Notes: generated by a model from the letters alone, not told the origin. 64,000 nt of DNA from Thermoplasmata archaeon (GCA_027314165.1 DAHVCH010000009.1:32681-96680); one strand, 5' to 3'; counted from the first letter of the stretch, positions 23,914 through 34,000 are shown. Numbers and translations: made by a program.

Positions 23914-24951
23914 TCAGCGACGCCGACGCTTCGCGGGAGCCCCGACCGGGGCCGTCCCTTTCCCCGACGGCTCGACCCGTGGCGGGATCGCCGCGGCCCG
24001 GGCCTCCTGCAGGTATTGGGTCCGCTGGACCGCGGAACTCGCCTCCTCCCGGAGGTGCTCATCGCAGAGGAGCAACTGCTTCCATCGCCAGCTCGCACGG
24101 CGGCCGCAGCTCGCCACGGTGCACCCCTTCCGACCCGTGTAGGTGACCGCCCCTCCCGACGGGAGGCTCGGGCCCTTCGCGGTCGAAGTGGGCTGCGGCG
24201 GGGGAGGGACCCGCTTCGCCCTCTCCGACCTCAGGGGGAAGAGCTCGTCGAGCACCTGCGGGAGCTGGTCCAAGGCGTAGTCCGCCCAACTCGCTCCCCA
24301 CCGACGCATGTCCGCCGGGGAGACCTCCCAGTTGTGGAGATGGCAGGCCCGACCCAGCACGGTGACCCCTTCGACGCTCCGGCCGGCCTCCATGTCGAAC
24401 CGGGAGTCCCCGACCAGGACGAGCGGAACGTTCGGCCATCGGTCCTGGAACTGTCGGAGGTGCTGGTCCTTCGTGCCTTGCTGCGCGCCGAGAACCGTCT
24501 CGAAGAAGAACCCGAGACCACCGCGCTCGAGGATCAGCTCGGCCATCTCCCGTTCGGCCCCGGTCGAGAGCACCAGCTTCCAGCCGGCCTGGTCGAGCCT
24601 CTTGAGCAGCTTGGGAACCTCGGGGAAGAAGGAGGCGCGGGGGTAGGCCGTCTTGGCCTTCGCCTCGTGGAACTTGCGGGCCGTGTCGACGAGCTCGAAG
24701 GGGGTGGCCTCGGGGTAGAGCTCCTTCAGCTGGAGCTCGAAGGGCTTGCCCGTCGTTCGGTAGTACATCCTCTCCGCTTCGACGAGCGGGGTCCCGAAGA
24801 CCTGGTTCAAGATGGTCGAGGCCGTCCGCCCGATGAGCGGCATGCTGTCGAGGAGCGTGCCGTCCATGTCGAAGGCCACGATCCCGCGAGGCGAGGCGTC
24901 CCGACCCTTCCCATCCGCTACGCCGCGGGGTTCAGGGCGGTCCTTGGTCAT
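23914..24951 (-). CDS. HAD-superfamily hydrolase with C-terminal zinc knuckle
   Basis: Haloacid-dehalogenase-type phosphatase, substrate unknown. Motif I is FDMDGTLLDS (nucleophile Asp and general acid Asp) near residue 28, motif II is LVLSTGAEREM, and motif IV is LVLVGDSRFDMEAGRS. A helical cap with YYRTTGKPFELQLKELYP lies between I and II. After residue 235 comes a Pro-rich linker. A small cysteine module follows, CTVASC...LLCDEHL (C-x4-C, C-x2-H), the same pattern as in the 80-aa protein at 38513, and then a basic tail ending AKRRRR. The ATG at 24951 is about 30 nt from the palindromic TATA box shared with coaBC. The tail suggests nucleic-acid or ribosome association, which is inference. 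Confidence 0.85.
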   Translation of the reverse strand: MTKDRPEPRGVADGKGRDASPRGIVAFDMDGTLLDSMPLIGRTASTILNQVFGTPLVEAERMYYRTTGKPFELQLKELYPEATPFELVDTARKFHEAKAKTAYPRASFFPEVPKLLKRLDQAGWKLVLSTGAEREMAELILERGGLGFFFETVLGAQQGTKDQHLRQFQDRWPNVPLVLVGDSRFDMEAGRSVEGVTVLGRACHLHNWEVSPADMRRWGASWADYALDQLPQVLDELFPLRSERAKRVPPPPQPTSTAKGPSLPSGGAVTYTGRKGCTVASCGRRASWRWKQLLLCDEHLREEASSAVQRTQYLQEARAAAIPPRVEPSGKGTAPVGAPAKRRRR

Positions 24952-24978
24952 GGGGTGGACCGGGGGCTCTCCGGCTAC

Positions 24979-24984
24979 TTATAA
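24979..24984. promoter_or_regulatory. Palindromic TATA box serving two divergent genes
   Basis: TTATAA reads the same on both strands. It is centred 23-24 nt from the coaBC GTG (25005) and 30-31 nt from the HAD ATG (24951), so one TBP site could start both messages without leaders. Confidence 0.6.
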
Positions 24985-25004
24985 TTGCGACAGGTCAGGC
25001 CGAC

Positions 25005-26234
25005 GTGCATCCTTCCGACGCGATACGCGGCCGTCGTTCCCAGCTGCTGGCTGGCCGCCGGGTGGTCATCGGCATCTCGGGCTCCATCGCTGCCATCGAG
25101 ACCCCGCGCATCGTCCGGGAGCTGCTCCGGCACGGCGCCGAGGTGCAGGCGGTGATGACCAAGGACGCGCTCGGGATCATCACTTCCGAAGCCCTTCGCT
25201 TTGCGACGGGACGGGCTCCCATCACGGAGCTCACGGGCGACGTCGAGCACGTCCGCAACCTGGGCCCGGGGCCCGGTCGGGCCGACCTGCTCCTGCTCGC
25301 TCCCGCCACCGCCAACACCCTCTCGAAGGTGGCCCAGGGCATCGACGACACCCCGGTGACCACGTTCGCCTCGATCGCTCTCGGCGGTGGGGTCCCCGTG
25401 CTGGTCGCTCCGGCGATGCACGAGGACATGACCCGGAACCCCGCCGTGGCGCAGAACCTGCGACGGCTGGAGGAGATGGGTGTCGCCTTCATCCCCCCGA
25501 TCGTCGAGGAGGGTGAGGCGAAGCTCGCCACGCCCGAGGTCATCGCCGCCCATGTCCTGCACCGGCTGGCACGAGGGGCCTGGAGCGGGCGTAAGGTCGT
25601 CATCATCGGGGGCTCCACCTCGGAACCTCTGGACGACGTCCGCTCGCTCACCAACGAGGGAAGCGGGCTCCTCGCCGTGAACCTCGCCGCACAGGCGTTC
25701 TTCCGGGGAGCTTCGGTGGAGGCTTGGCTGGGTGCCCTCCGCGTCCCGGTCCCCCTCTTCCTTTCCCCGCGCCGCTTCACGACCCTGGAGGACCTCCGGG
25801 GGTTGGTGAAGAAGGAGGCGAAGACCCTTCGCGAGGCCGATGCGGTCCTCGTCCCGGCCGCGCTGTCGGACTTCACGCTGAAGAAGCAGGAGGGGAAGAT
25901 CCCCTCCCTCCAGGAGAAGCTCGTTCTCGAGCTCGCCAAGGCCGAGAAGCTGCTTCCGGAGCTTCGCCACCTGGCCAAGGCCCCGACGCTCCTCATCGGG
26001 TTCAAGCTCGAGGCCGGGCTCTCGCCAAGGGCCCTTCAGGAGAGGGCCTGGGTCTACCTCCAGTCGACCGGGTGCGATGCTCTCGTGGCGAACGAGAGGA
26101 AGAGCATGGGAGGGCCCGACTCGGAGGTCTATCTTGTGCGCAGGGAGGGCAAGATCCACCCTTACCACGGAACCAAGGACGTGGTCGCGGGCCGGCTCCT
26201 GGACGACGTCGGACAGGACCTCGCCCCGAGATAG
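25005..26234 (+). CDS. coaBC: Phosphopantothenoylcysteine decarboxylase/phosphopantothenate-cysteine ligase
   Basis: Bifunctional Dfp protein making 4-phosphopantetheine from phosphopantothenate and cysteine in CoA synthesis. The N-terminal flavoprotein (CoaC) domain shows GISGSIAAIETPRIV, LAPATANTLSKVAQGI and the APAMHEDM substrate motif (about residues 130-140). The CoaB ligase domain starts near residue 195 with KVVIIGGSTSEPLDDVRSLTN and contains the AALSDF motif, the GFKLEA nucleotide-binding region and ALVANERKSMGG. At 409 aa it has the normal length. The GTG at 25005 is positioned for a leaderless mRNA from the TATA palindrome, and its homology begins soon after. Confidence 0.96.
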   Translation: MHPSDAIRGRRSQLLAGRRVVIGISGSIAAIETPRIVRELLRHGAEVQAVMTKDALGIITSEALRFATGRAPITELTGDVEHVRNLGPGPGRADLLLLAPATANTLSKVAQGIDDTPVTTFASIALGGGVPVLVAPAMHEDMTRNPAVAQNLRRLEEMGVAFIPPIVEEGEAKLATPEVIAAHVLHRLARGAWSGRKVVIIGGSTSEPLDDVRSLTNEGSGLLAVNLAAQAFFRGASVEAWLGALRVPVPLFLSPRRFTTLEDLRGLVKKEAKTLREADAVLVPAALSDFTLKKQEGKIPSLQEKLVLELAKAEKLLPELRHLAKAPTLLIGFKLEAGLSPRALQERAWVYLQSTGCDALVANERKSMGGPDSEVYLVRREGKIHPYHGTKDVVAGRLLDDVGQDLAPR

Positions 26235-26350
26235 GCGAGAACGTCGGGGCCGTCCTTCGCCCCCATCCTTCGAGGGAACGGTTGAGCGCGGGACGGGTCT
26301 CTCTCGCCCCTCCCTCGGTTCGAGGTCCCCGTTCGGGCCGGAAGAAACCC

Positions 26351-26356
26351 CATATG
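26351..26356 (+). promoter_or_regulatory. TATA-like box for the glycoside hydrolase gene
   Basis: CATATG, flanked by CCC and GG, is centred 30 nt upstream of the GTG at 26383. Confidence 0.5.
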
Positions 26357-26382
26357 GGTCCCACCCGAGCCCTGCTCTACCC

Positions 26383-29361
26383 GTGAGCGCCCTCCCTACC
26401 CATCGGCGCAGCGTCTGGCCGTTCCGCTGCGCCACGCTCCTTCTGGTGCTCTTGGCGTCCTCAGCCTTCCCCGCGTCCTCGCCGCACGGAAGTCCTCAGC
26501 CCTTCTCGTCCGTGCCCAACGACGGGGCTGGAGCCCCGGCATGGCCGTCCCTCGGGACACCCACCAACCTGACCATCGCCTCGCAGCCGCTCCTGCTCTC
26601 CTCCCAGTTCTGGGGCACGACCATCTCGGCCGAGGCCCATCTGCTGCCGGACGAGCCCGCGCTGCTCAACGCCACGCGGTCCCACGTTCTGGTCTGGCCC
26701 GGGGCGAACGCCGGCGACCGGCTGAACATGCTGAACGGATCGATGCTCACGGTGAACGGCACCACCCTCACCTGGGCGCCACCCGCCACGAACGAGACCC
26801 AGTTCATCCACCTCTGTCGGGAGCTCTCGTGCGAGGCGATCTTGCAGGTTCCCGGGGAGATCGACAACCCCTCGCTTGCGGCGCAGTTCGTCAACTACAC
26901 CGAGCGCACCTTGGGGTTCACGCCTGCCTACTGGGAGATCGGGAACGAGCCGGAGCTCTGGGTGCAGTGGCAGCGACCCTGGTCGCAGTGGAACCTCCCT
27001 CCCGAGACCGGGAGCCAGCGGATCGCTCCGCCTCAGTACGCCTGGGAGGTGCACAATTATACCACGGTCCTTCGGACCGCGGACCCGAACATCCGGATCC
27101 TCGGGCTCGCGGGCACGGGGCGGTCTCAGAACAGGTTCCCGCTGTCAGATTGGGTGAACGACACCGTGGCGGTGAACGCCGCGACCCTTGGCGGGATCGC
27201 CTTCCACGTCTATACCGCGGGCGTGTGGGGGAACGGGACGCTCGCCCAGTTCTACGCGTTCGACACGGGCCCCTACAGCGTGCCCGGCCGGGTCTCGGAC
27301 ACACGTTCGGCGATCTCGGCGGAGGTGAACGCCACGTGCACAGGCTGCCCGGACCCTCCCGTCATCCTCACCGAGCTCGGTTCCGCGCTCTCGCACTACC
27401 AGTTCGGCAACCTCAGCGAGGGGTTCGCCGGGGGGCTCTCCTTGGCCGCCAGCGAGATCGAGGGCATGGACCTGAACGTCTCGAACCTCGACGTGTTCGC
27501 TTCGGTCCTGAACACCTCGAACTCGTGGTTCGCGCTGGACGGCACGAGGAGGCCGGATGCTACGGTCTACACCGATCTTCTCTCCCACCTCGGGAGCCAG
27601 GTCTTCCCCGCCTCCCTACAGGCCGCGAACACCCCGACGAACTCCGGGTCGAACACGAGCCTCAACGCCAACCTCTACGCGGTCGCGACCGTGGAACCGA
27701 CCGACCAGGGGCGAGCGGACCTGCTCCTGGTCAACCAGAACATCTCCACCAACGTTTCGTTCGCTCCGAGCCTGCCCGGGATCGGACCCGGGATCCCTGC
27801 GGAGCTCTGGACGTGGTCCGGCGCCCCGCACTTCTCCTCGTCCAACAGTTCCTGGTGGGTCCGCGCGACGACCCCCGCTCCTGCCGCGACGTTCTTCCCG
27901 AACGGTCTCCCGGCCTCGTGGACGCTTCCCCCTCAGACCATCGCCCTCCTCGAATCCTACCCGACGGCCGCCACCCAGGTGACTTTCAACTCCACCGGGG
28001 TCCCCGCATCCACTGCCTGGTTCGTCACCGTAGATGGACGGAGCCTGAGCTCCACGGTACCGACCCTGTCGGCGCTGCTTCCGCAGGGGACCTATTCCGT
28101 TGGCGCGCCGCCGCTGAGCCTGCCCGTAGGGACCCTCTACCCGAACCCGCACGAGCGGCTCGAACCCTTCCCTCCCGAGCCTCTGGTCGTGGGGTCGACC
28201 CCCGTGCTCGCGACCGTGCCCTACGTGGACCAATGGTCGGTCGCCTGGGCCGCCTTCCCCTCGGGAATGGGCGCCGTGGTGCCCAACGTCGCTTGGGCGA
28301 ACGCGAGCGCCCCCACCACGCTGACCGCCGTGCCGATCCAAGGGTGGGTCCCCTCCTCGTGGGTGGGGAAGGGCGCCGGGAGCTACACGGGGAGCGGGCC
28401 GCAGGCGACCATCACGCCCAGGAGCTCGATCCACGAGAACGTGACCTTCGTGCCCGGGTTCAACGCCAACTTTGCGGAGACCGGCCTCCCCCCTGGGACC
28501 AACTGGAGCGTTCGCGTGGACCTCGTGAGCCAGTGGAGCACGACCTCGACCATCTCCTTCGTCGAACCCAACGGCTCCTACATCTTCCAGGTGAACTCCG
28601 TGGCCGGGTACACCGCCTCCCCCTCGAGCTCGAGCTTTGCGGTCTCGGGGGCCGCCCTTCAGGTGGACGTCCAGTTCACCCCGAACCCCACGACGTACGC
28701 CGTCAGCTGGCAGGAGACCGGCCTTCCCGGGAACACCGCATGGTCCGTGCTCGTGGACGGGACGGCGTCGTCCTCGGCGGGCCCCACACTCACCGTCGCG
28801 CTGGCGAACGGGACCCACTCGTTCACGGTCCCCTCCCTGCCGGGTTACCAACCCACGCCGAGAGGAGGGGCCCTCGTCGTCGCGGGGACACCGTTGCAGC
28901 TCGCCGTGAGCTTCTCCCCCTTCGCGCTCCCGGTCTCCTTCAACGCGAGCGGCCTCCCGGCTGGGCAGACGTGGACGATCGTGCTCGGAGGCACGTCGGT
29001 ATTGACGAGCGACACGCAGTTCCTTGTTACGGAGCCGAACGGCACGTACGCCTGGAGCGTCGTCGCTCCGACCGGTTACACCGCCAATCCTTCGTCGGGC
29101 ACACTGTGGGTGCACGGCGGCGCCGTGTTCGTCACCGTCACGTTCGTATCGGGGGGCTCCTCGTCGGCGCCCGGTGGGTTCGGGAGCGCTCTGTTCTGGA
29201 CGCTCCTGGTCGTGGGCCTGGTCGCGGCCGTGGCGATCGTGCTGGTCCTCGTGCTCAGCCACCGCCGAGGGTCGGGCCCCGGGCGCAGGGGGGAGGAAGA
29301 GTGGCGGACGCCGCCTCGCGAGACTTCCCCCGGCCCACCCCCGCCGCGCGGGCCCACGTGA
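26383..29361 (+). CDS. Surface-anchored glycoside hydrolase (GH79/clan A-like) with ETGLP repeats
   Basis: Secreted glycosidase-like protein, 992 aa. A signal peptide (VWPFRCATLLLVLLASSAFPASS) precedes a TIM-barrel-like domain to about residue 530. That domain contains YWEIGNEPELW, where the NEP glutamate is the usual acid/base of clan GH-A enzymes, and VILTELGSA as candidate nucleophile strand. The pattern is heparanase/GH79-like but the family is not certain. About four 70-residue repeats follow, each starting like FAETGLPPGTNWSV or WQETGLPGNTAWSV. Then come a TM (FWTLLVVGLVAAVAIVLVLVL) and a basic Pro-rich tail. Many sequons are present. The ORF track start at 26077 overlaps coaBC; GTG 26383 heads the signal peptide. 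Stops of this gene and marC are 1 nt apart, converging. Confidence 0.78.
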   Translation: MSALPTHRRSVWPFRCATLLLVLLASSAFPASSPHGSPQPFSSVPNDGAGAPAWPSLGTPTNLTIASQPLLLSSQFWGTTISAEAHLLPDEPALLNATRSHVLVWPGANAGDRLNMLNGSMLTVNGTTLTWAPPATNETQFIHLCRELSCEAILQVPGEIDNPSLAAQFVNYTERTLGFTPAYWEIGNEPELWVQWQRPWSQWNLPPETGSQRIAPPQYAWEVHNYTTVLRTADPNIRILGLAGTGRSQNRFPLSDWVNDTVAVNAATLGGIAFHVYTAGVWGNGTLAQFYAFDTGPYSVPGRVSDTRSAISAEVNATCTGCPDPPVILTELGSALSHYQFGNLSEGFAGGLSLAASEIEGMDLNVSNLDVFASVLNTSNSWFALDGTRRPDATVYTDLLSHLGSQVFPASLQAANTPTNSGSNTSLNANLYAVATVEPTDQGRADLLLVNQNISTNVSFAPSLPGIGPGIPAELWTWSGAPHFSSSNSSWWVRATTPAPAATFFPNGLPASWTLPPQTIALLESYPTAATQVTFNSTGVPASTAWFVTVDGRSLSSTVPTLSALLPQGTYSVGAPPLSLPVGTLYPNPHERLEPFPPEPLVVGSTPVLATVPYVDQWSVAWAAFPSGMGAVVPNVAWANASAPTTLTAVPIQGWVPSSWVGKGAGSYTGSGPQATITPRSSIHENVTFVPGFNANFAETGLPPGTNWSVRVDLVSQWSTTSTISFVEPNGSYIFQVNSVAGYTASPSSSSFAVSGAALQVDVQFTPNPTTYAVSWQETGLPGNTAWSVLVDGTASSSAGPTLTVALANGTHSFTVPSLPGYQPTPRGGALVVAGTPLQLAVSFSPFALPVSFNASGLPAGQTWTIVLGGTSVLTSDTQFLVTEPNGTYAWSVVAPTGYTANPSSGTLWVHGGAVFVTVTFVSGGSSSAPGGFGSALFWTLLVVGLVAAVAIVLVLVLSHRRGSGPGRRGEEEWRTPPRETSPGPPPPRGPT

Positions 29362-29362
29362 C

Positions 29363-29995
29363 CTACGGGTGGACGACGCCCAGGATCCCGTTGATGATGA
29401 ACTGGACCGCGACCGCTCCCAGGAGCAGCCCCATGACCCGGATGATCGCGGTGATGCCCACTCGGCCAAGGTAGCGGAAGATCCCCCGCCCGAAGTGGAG
29501 GATCAGGAAGGACGCCACGGTCACCGCGATGACCGCCAGGAAGAGCCCGAAGACCTCGAAGAGGTTGTCCTTGGCGTTGCCCACGTAGACCATCACCGTG
29601 GCGATGGCGCCCGGGCCGGCGAGCAGCGGGATGCCGAGCGGAGCGATGGCCAGTTCGTCGCGCTTGCGGATCGCCTCCTCCCGGTCGGCGGGAGCGATCT
29701 TCTTTCCCACGTCACCGTGGAGCATGTCGTAGGCGATCAGGAAGAGTAGGATCCCACCGGAGATCTCCATCGCGTAGAGGGTGAATCCGAAGGCGGTGAA
29801 CAGGTACTTCCCCGCGACCAAGAAGACGACCAGCGTCACCCCGGTGGTTGCGACCGCCCGGCGCAGGATGACCCGCTTGTCCGCCTCTTCGAACCCCTCG
29901 GTGAGGGCGACAAAGAACGGCAGCGTCCCGATGGGGTCCACGGTCGCGAACAGGCTCGCCGTGGCCGCGAGGACGAAGGCCAGCTCTTCGATCAC
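29363..29995 (-). CDS. MarC family integral membrane protein
   Basis: MarC/YhgN family, six membrane helices, function unknown (not a proven drug exporter). The translation begins VIEELAFVLAATASLFATVDPIGTLPFFVALTEG, which holds the family DPIG motif, and repeats later in IAPLGIPLLAGPGAIATVMVY. The ORF track begins at 30100 in the coding region of the upstream gene. The real start is GTG at 29995, or TTG at 30001, which would overlap the upstream TGA as TTGA. Co-transcription with the zinc-ribbon gene upstream is therefore near certain. Confidence 0.9.
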   Translation of the reverse strand: MIEELAFVLAATASLFATVDPIGTLPFFVALTEGFEEADKRVILRRAVATTGVTLVVFLVAGKYLFTAFGFTLYAMEISGGILLFLIAYDMLHGDVGKKIAPADREEAIRKRDELAIAPLGIPLLAGPGAIATVMVYVGNAKDNLFEVFGLFLAVIAVTVASFLILHFGRGIFRYLGRVGITAIIRVMGLLLGAVAVQFIINGILGVVHP

Positions 29996-29997
29996 GT

Positions 29998-30993
29998 TCA
30001 ACCGGAAATCGGGGGGGCCGAGGGGTTGGGGTCGCCCCACTGGATGCCGCAGTTCGCGCACACGCGGCTGGAGGGGAGCGGGTTGCCGCACATCGGGCAC
30101 TCCCGGACCGACTGGAGCGAGACGGACCCGAAGGCGGAGATCTTCATCGGAGAGCTCGAACGTGTCGGGGATCCGGAAGGGGTCCCGCTCCCACGGCCCG
30201 ACGGCGGTGGCGGGGGAGGGATCGCCATCGGCGGAGAGCTCACGGAGGGAGCGGAGTTCGTAGGCGACGGCGGTGGAGGAGCGGGGATCGAGAAGAGGTC
30301 CGGTCCGCGGCTCGAGCTCGAGGACCCCGTCGTCAAAGCCGAGGGCGGGGGTGGAGGTGGTGGAGGGGGCGGCGGCGGGGCGGCGGGAGGTGGCGCGGCC
30401 ACGGGGGACGGGGGAGGGGCGGGCTGGACGGGAGCCGTCGCGGACGCGGACGTGGACGTGGACCTCGCGCTCTTGGTCTCGAATGGAGCGGACACGGCCG
30501 GGGCAGGAGGAGCGGTCGCGGGAGGAACGGGTGCCGCCGAAGAGGCTCCTGTGTCGGCGGCGGCCACTTCCGAAGACGGCGGTGTCGGCGTTGCCCTGGA
30601 GGCCCTCAGTCCCTCCGAGGGAGACATAGGCTCGGCGGTCGCGCTCAGCCGGGCATACTTTTCATCGTCAATGGTCAGCGCCGGGAGCAGACCCAGGGGC
30701 AGCAGGTTCCGGGTCGGCCGCCCCGAGTCGGACGGCCCCGGCGACGGGGGAGCCGGCGGAGCCGCGGGGGGAGAGGGTGCGGGCTCGGGCGGTGGTGCCG
30801 TCGGCGTCTCTCCTCCCTGGCTTCCCCTTCTCTTCCTGGGGGCGCGCGGCTCCCGACCGGGGATGAGCGTCGTGGGGACGGGCCCGTTCCAAGTGACGAG
30901 ACAGGTCCGGCAGACCCGGTCCCGCTTGAGCTCCCCGCCACACCAGGGGCAGTAGGTGTAGATGTCGGCGAGCCTCGAGTCGGTGGAGACCAC
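29998..30993 (-). CDS. Double zinc-ribbon protein with long Pro-rich linker
   Basis: Cytoplasmic protein of 331 aa, no signal peptide or TM. A zinc ribbon sits at each end: CPWCGG...CRTCLVTW at residues 15-35 and CPMCGNP...CANCGIQW at about 300-322. Both have the C-x2-C...C-x2-C-x4-W layout also found in the tail of the PKD receptor encoded next door. The 250-residue middle is Ala/Pro/Ser-rich, including a run of 12 prolines, and is surely disordered. GTG at 30993 is chosen because a TATA box (CTTTATCC on the coding strand) is 26 nt upstream. It probably forms an operon with marC. A scaffold or adaptor role is plausible but unproven. Confidence 0.75.
   Translation of the reverse strand: MVSTDSRLADIYTYCPWCGGELKRDRVCRTCLVTWNGPVPTTLIPGREPRAPRKRRGSQGGETPTAPPPEPAPSPPAAPPAPPSPGPSDSGRPTRNLLPLGLLPALTIDDEKYARLSATAEPMSPSEGLRASRATPTPPSSEVAAADTGASSAAPVPPATAPPAPAVSAPFETKSARSTSTSASATAPVQPAPPPSPVAAPPPAAPPPPPPPPPPPPSALTTGSSSSSRGPDLFSIPAPPPPSPTNSAPSVSSPPMAIPPPPPPSGRGSGTPSGSPTRSSSPMKISAFGSVSLQSVRECPMCGNPLPSSRVCANCGIQWGDPNPSAPPISG
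30337..30410. repeat. GGN-type microsatellite encoding poly-proline
   Basis: Purine-rich GGTGGAGG/GGCGGC-like units inside the double zinc-ribbon gene encode its proline runs and are a likely site of length variation. Confidence 0.5.
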
Positions 30994-31014
30994 GTACCGC
31001 CCTAGGGGCCGAAC

Positions 31015-31022
31015 GGATAAAG
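31015..31022 (-). promoter_or_regulatory. TATA box of the zinc-ribbon/marC operon
   Basis: The coding strand reads CTTTATCC, centred 26 nt upstream of the GTG at 30993; it lies in the 66-nt gap after the PKD receptor gene. Confidence 0.6.
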
Positions 31023-31059
31023 CACATCGGGACGGGAACGGACGTGCGTTCCCGCGGGC

Positions 31060-34000
31060 CTAGCCGCCTTCGTCCGCCCAGCTCATGTTGCACCGCGGGC
31101 AGAACCCGTTCTCGAGGGGGCCGCTGCAAATGAAGCACCGTCCAGGGCCGCTCGTGAGCGGCTCCGCGGCGGAGGGGGCGGGGGGCGGGCTCGGGGCGGG
31201 AGCGGCGGAGGCCGTCGACTCGGCGGGCGCGGCCTGCGGGAGCACCTCCTTCGGCGCGGGCGGAGGCGAGGGCTCGGGCGGCGGGACGGGCGGGGCTTCG
31301 GCGCGTTCTACGACCGAGGGAGATGGCGGAGCGGGAGTCCTGGGGACCTCGTGAACCATGGGTGGCTCGGAGACCGGCGCAGGCGCCGGCACCTGCTCGG
31401 GAGGCGGAGCCTGAGGGGCCTGAGCGAACGAGGAGGTCGGGGGAAGGGGTTCCGCTCCCTGGTCTCGGTCCACGAACGTGGCGGGCTCGGAGGAAGCGGG
31501 CTCCCAGGAGACCTGGCAGTTCGGGCACACCCTCCCCGGGGCGAGGAGCGTGCCGCACTGCGGACAGTGCGTGAGCTCCGTAGGGGCCGCGAGAGGGGCG
31601 GTCGGCGGTGGTGGGGCTGCGCCGCTCATTCCCGGGCGCCCGATGGTCGTGTTCAGCTCCGGATGGGAGGGTTCCCAGCGGACCTGGCAGACGGGGCACT
31701 CGCTCTCGGGCGTGAGCGGACCGGAGCACTGGGGGCAGTGGGTCAGCGCTTCCAGCTGCGAGGGCGCCGGTCCGACGATAGGTGAGGGGGCAGGGGCTGG
31801 GGAGGGTACCGCCTCGGCCACCGCCGACGGGAGCACGGTTTCGAGAGGAGCCTCTGGCGACACGTACTGGCAGGTGGGGCAGGGGATCCCTCCTCCGAGG
31901 AGACCCGAGCCGCAACGAGGACAGAGATCGGGGCCCATCTCCTGAGCGCTGACCGGGGGAACGGTGGGCTCGACGCTTGGGGTAAGCGGGGCGCCGGCGC
32001 CCGACACGCGTGTCCCGGGCGGGAGCGCCGCCGGGGCGTCGGGAAGCACTCCCCCCAGGTCGTCGGGTGACTGGTCGGAGGCCCCCGCGGGCACGGGCGG
32101 GGCCATCAGGTCGGGGTTGACCGACGCTCCCGTGGCCAGGAGGACCGGCGCGGGGGCGAAGGCCTCCATGTCGGGTTGGGGCTCGCCCAGGGGTCGGCGC
32201 CGACGCATGGCCAAGAGTGCGATGACGGCGGCCACGACGACGGCGACCAACACCAGGAGCAGCCACCAGGGGATCCCCACGATGCTGGTGGAGAACAGGG
32301 AGCCGTTGGGGGAGGCCGTCGCGACCGTGGCGTTGTAGAACCCGGTTCCCTTGCCGCCGGAGGAGTCGGTCACGATGACCTGCACCTCGTAGCCTCCGGC
32401 CGCGGTGAAGTTGTGGTTGACCGTCGCTGAGGAACCCGATGCGGAGGTCGTGACCGAGGGCGAGCCGTCGCCGAACGTCCAGAGCAGTTTGTAGGTGCCG
32501 TCGCCGCCGCTCAACGAGGCGGTCAGCGCCATGTTCACGGGGGCTGGAGAGTCGAAGTTGTTGCCGGTGACGACCACCGCGATCGCGGGGAACACCGTGA
32601 GGTTGAGGGAACCGGTACCGTACCCCCCCACCGTGTCGTTGGCGGTGGCCCGGACGTCAAAGGTCCCCGCGACCGCGAACGCATGCAGGAGCTGGTTCGC
32701 CCCGGCCTGCGGAGACGTCCCGCTGCCGAAGGTCCACCAGATGGTGGGGAAGTAGCTCTGGGACCCTCCGCTCACGGTGGCGGAGAAGATGACGTTCGTG
32801 TTCACGTCGACACCGTTCGCCACGTTGATCCCCGAGGCCGTGGCCGTCAGGGCCACAGTGATCGGAGGATAGACGAGGACGCTCGTCGGGGCGGAGGCGG
32901 CCTTCGCCCCCGTGCTGTCGGTCACCGTCAGGACGACCGAGTAGGTCCCGGAGGAGGAGAACGTGTGCGTGGCCACCGCCGGGCTCGTCGTCACCACCAC
33001 GGCCGGCGTGCCATCTCCGAAGCTGAAGGAGAAGGAGGTGTAGGTTCCCGAACCTCCGATCGCGGAGCCGTCGAAGCTGACGATCTCCCCCACGTCCGTG
33101 GTGGAGGGGGTCGCGGTCACCGAGGAGGTGAAGATCCCCGCGAAGGGTGAGACCGACACGCTGACCTGCGCCGTGCCCGAGCGGCCGGAGCCGGAGGTGA
33201 CCGTGACGGCGGCAGAGTAGGTCCCCGCCGTGGTGTAGGTATGTTGATCGGACCCTGTCGCCGTGTTGGCATTCGTCCCATCGCCGAAGGTCCAGGCGTA
33301 GGCGTATCCCCCGGTGCCTCCGGTCGCCGATGCACTGAAGGAGACGGGCAGACCCGCAACGGGTGAGGAGGGGCTGAAGGTGAGCGTGACCACGAGCTGG
33401 CAGGAAGATCCGCACCCGGTGGGAGGGTTCACCACCTCGGTGAACGTCTTCGAGGCCGCGTGCCCGGCGGCGTCCGTCACCGTGAGGCTCACGGAATAGC
33501 TGCTGGCCGACGTGTAGTTGTGGTGCGCCCAGGCCGTGGTCCCCGATCCGCCGTCCCCGAACTTCCAGGCGTAGGCGTACGGGGTGACGCCTCCCGCCGC
33601 CGCCGAGGAGAAGGTCACCATCGTCGTGGTGTTGGAGGGATTGGGCGAGCCGGTGGCGCTCAGAATGGAGAGCGCGGCGACCACCGTCACGGGAACCGTC
33701 GTGGTGACCGAGAATCCTAGACTGTCGTTGACCCACACCTGGGCCGTGTACGTCCCGACCGAGGCGTAGACGTGGGTCGCGGAGGCCCCGTTGATCGTGG
33801 CACTTCCGTCGCCCGCGATCCACTGGTAGGTGTAGCTCGGGGTGCCCCCGGTGGCCGAGGCGTTGAGGAAGACGGTCTGGCCCACCTCGGGGCTGGAGGG
33901 GAACTTGGTCGCGGTCACCGTCATCGCGGTGTCGACCGTGACGTTCGTGAACGCGGACCGGACCACCGCAGGGCTCGCCGAGTCGGTCACGCTCACCATC

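Noticed and set aside
26235-26382. tRNA T-arm-like CTCGGTTCGAGGTCC
   Set aside because: No matching acceptor, D or anticodon arms nearby.
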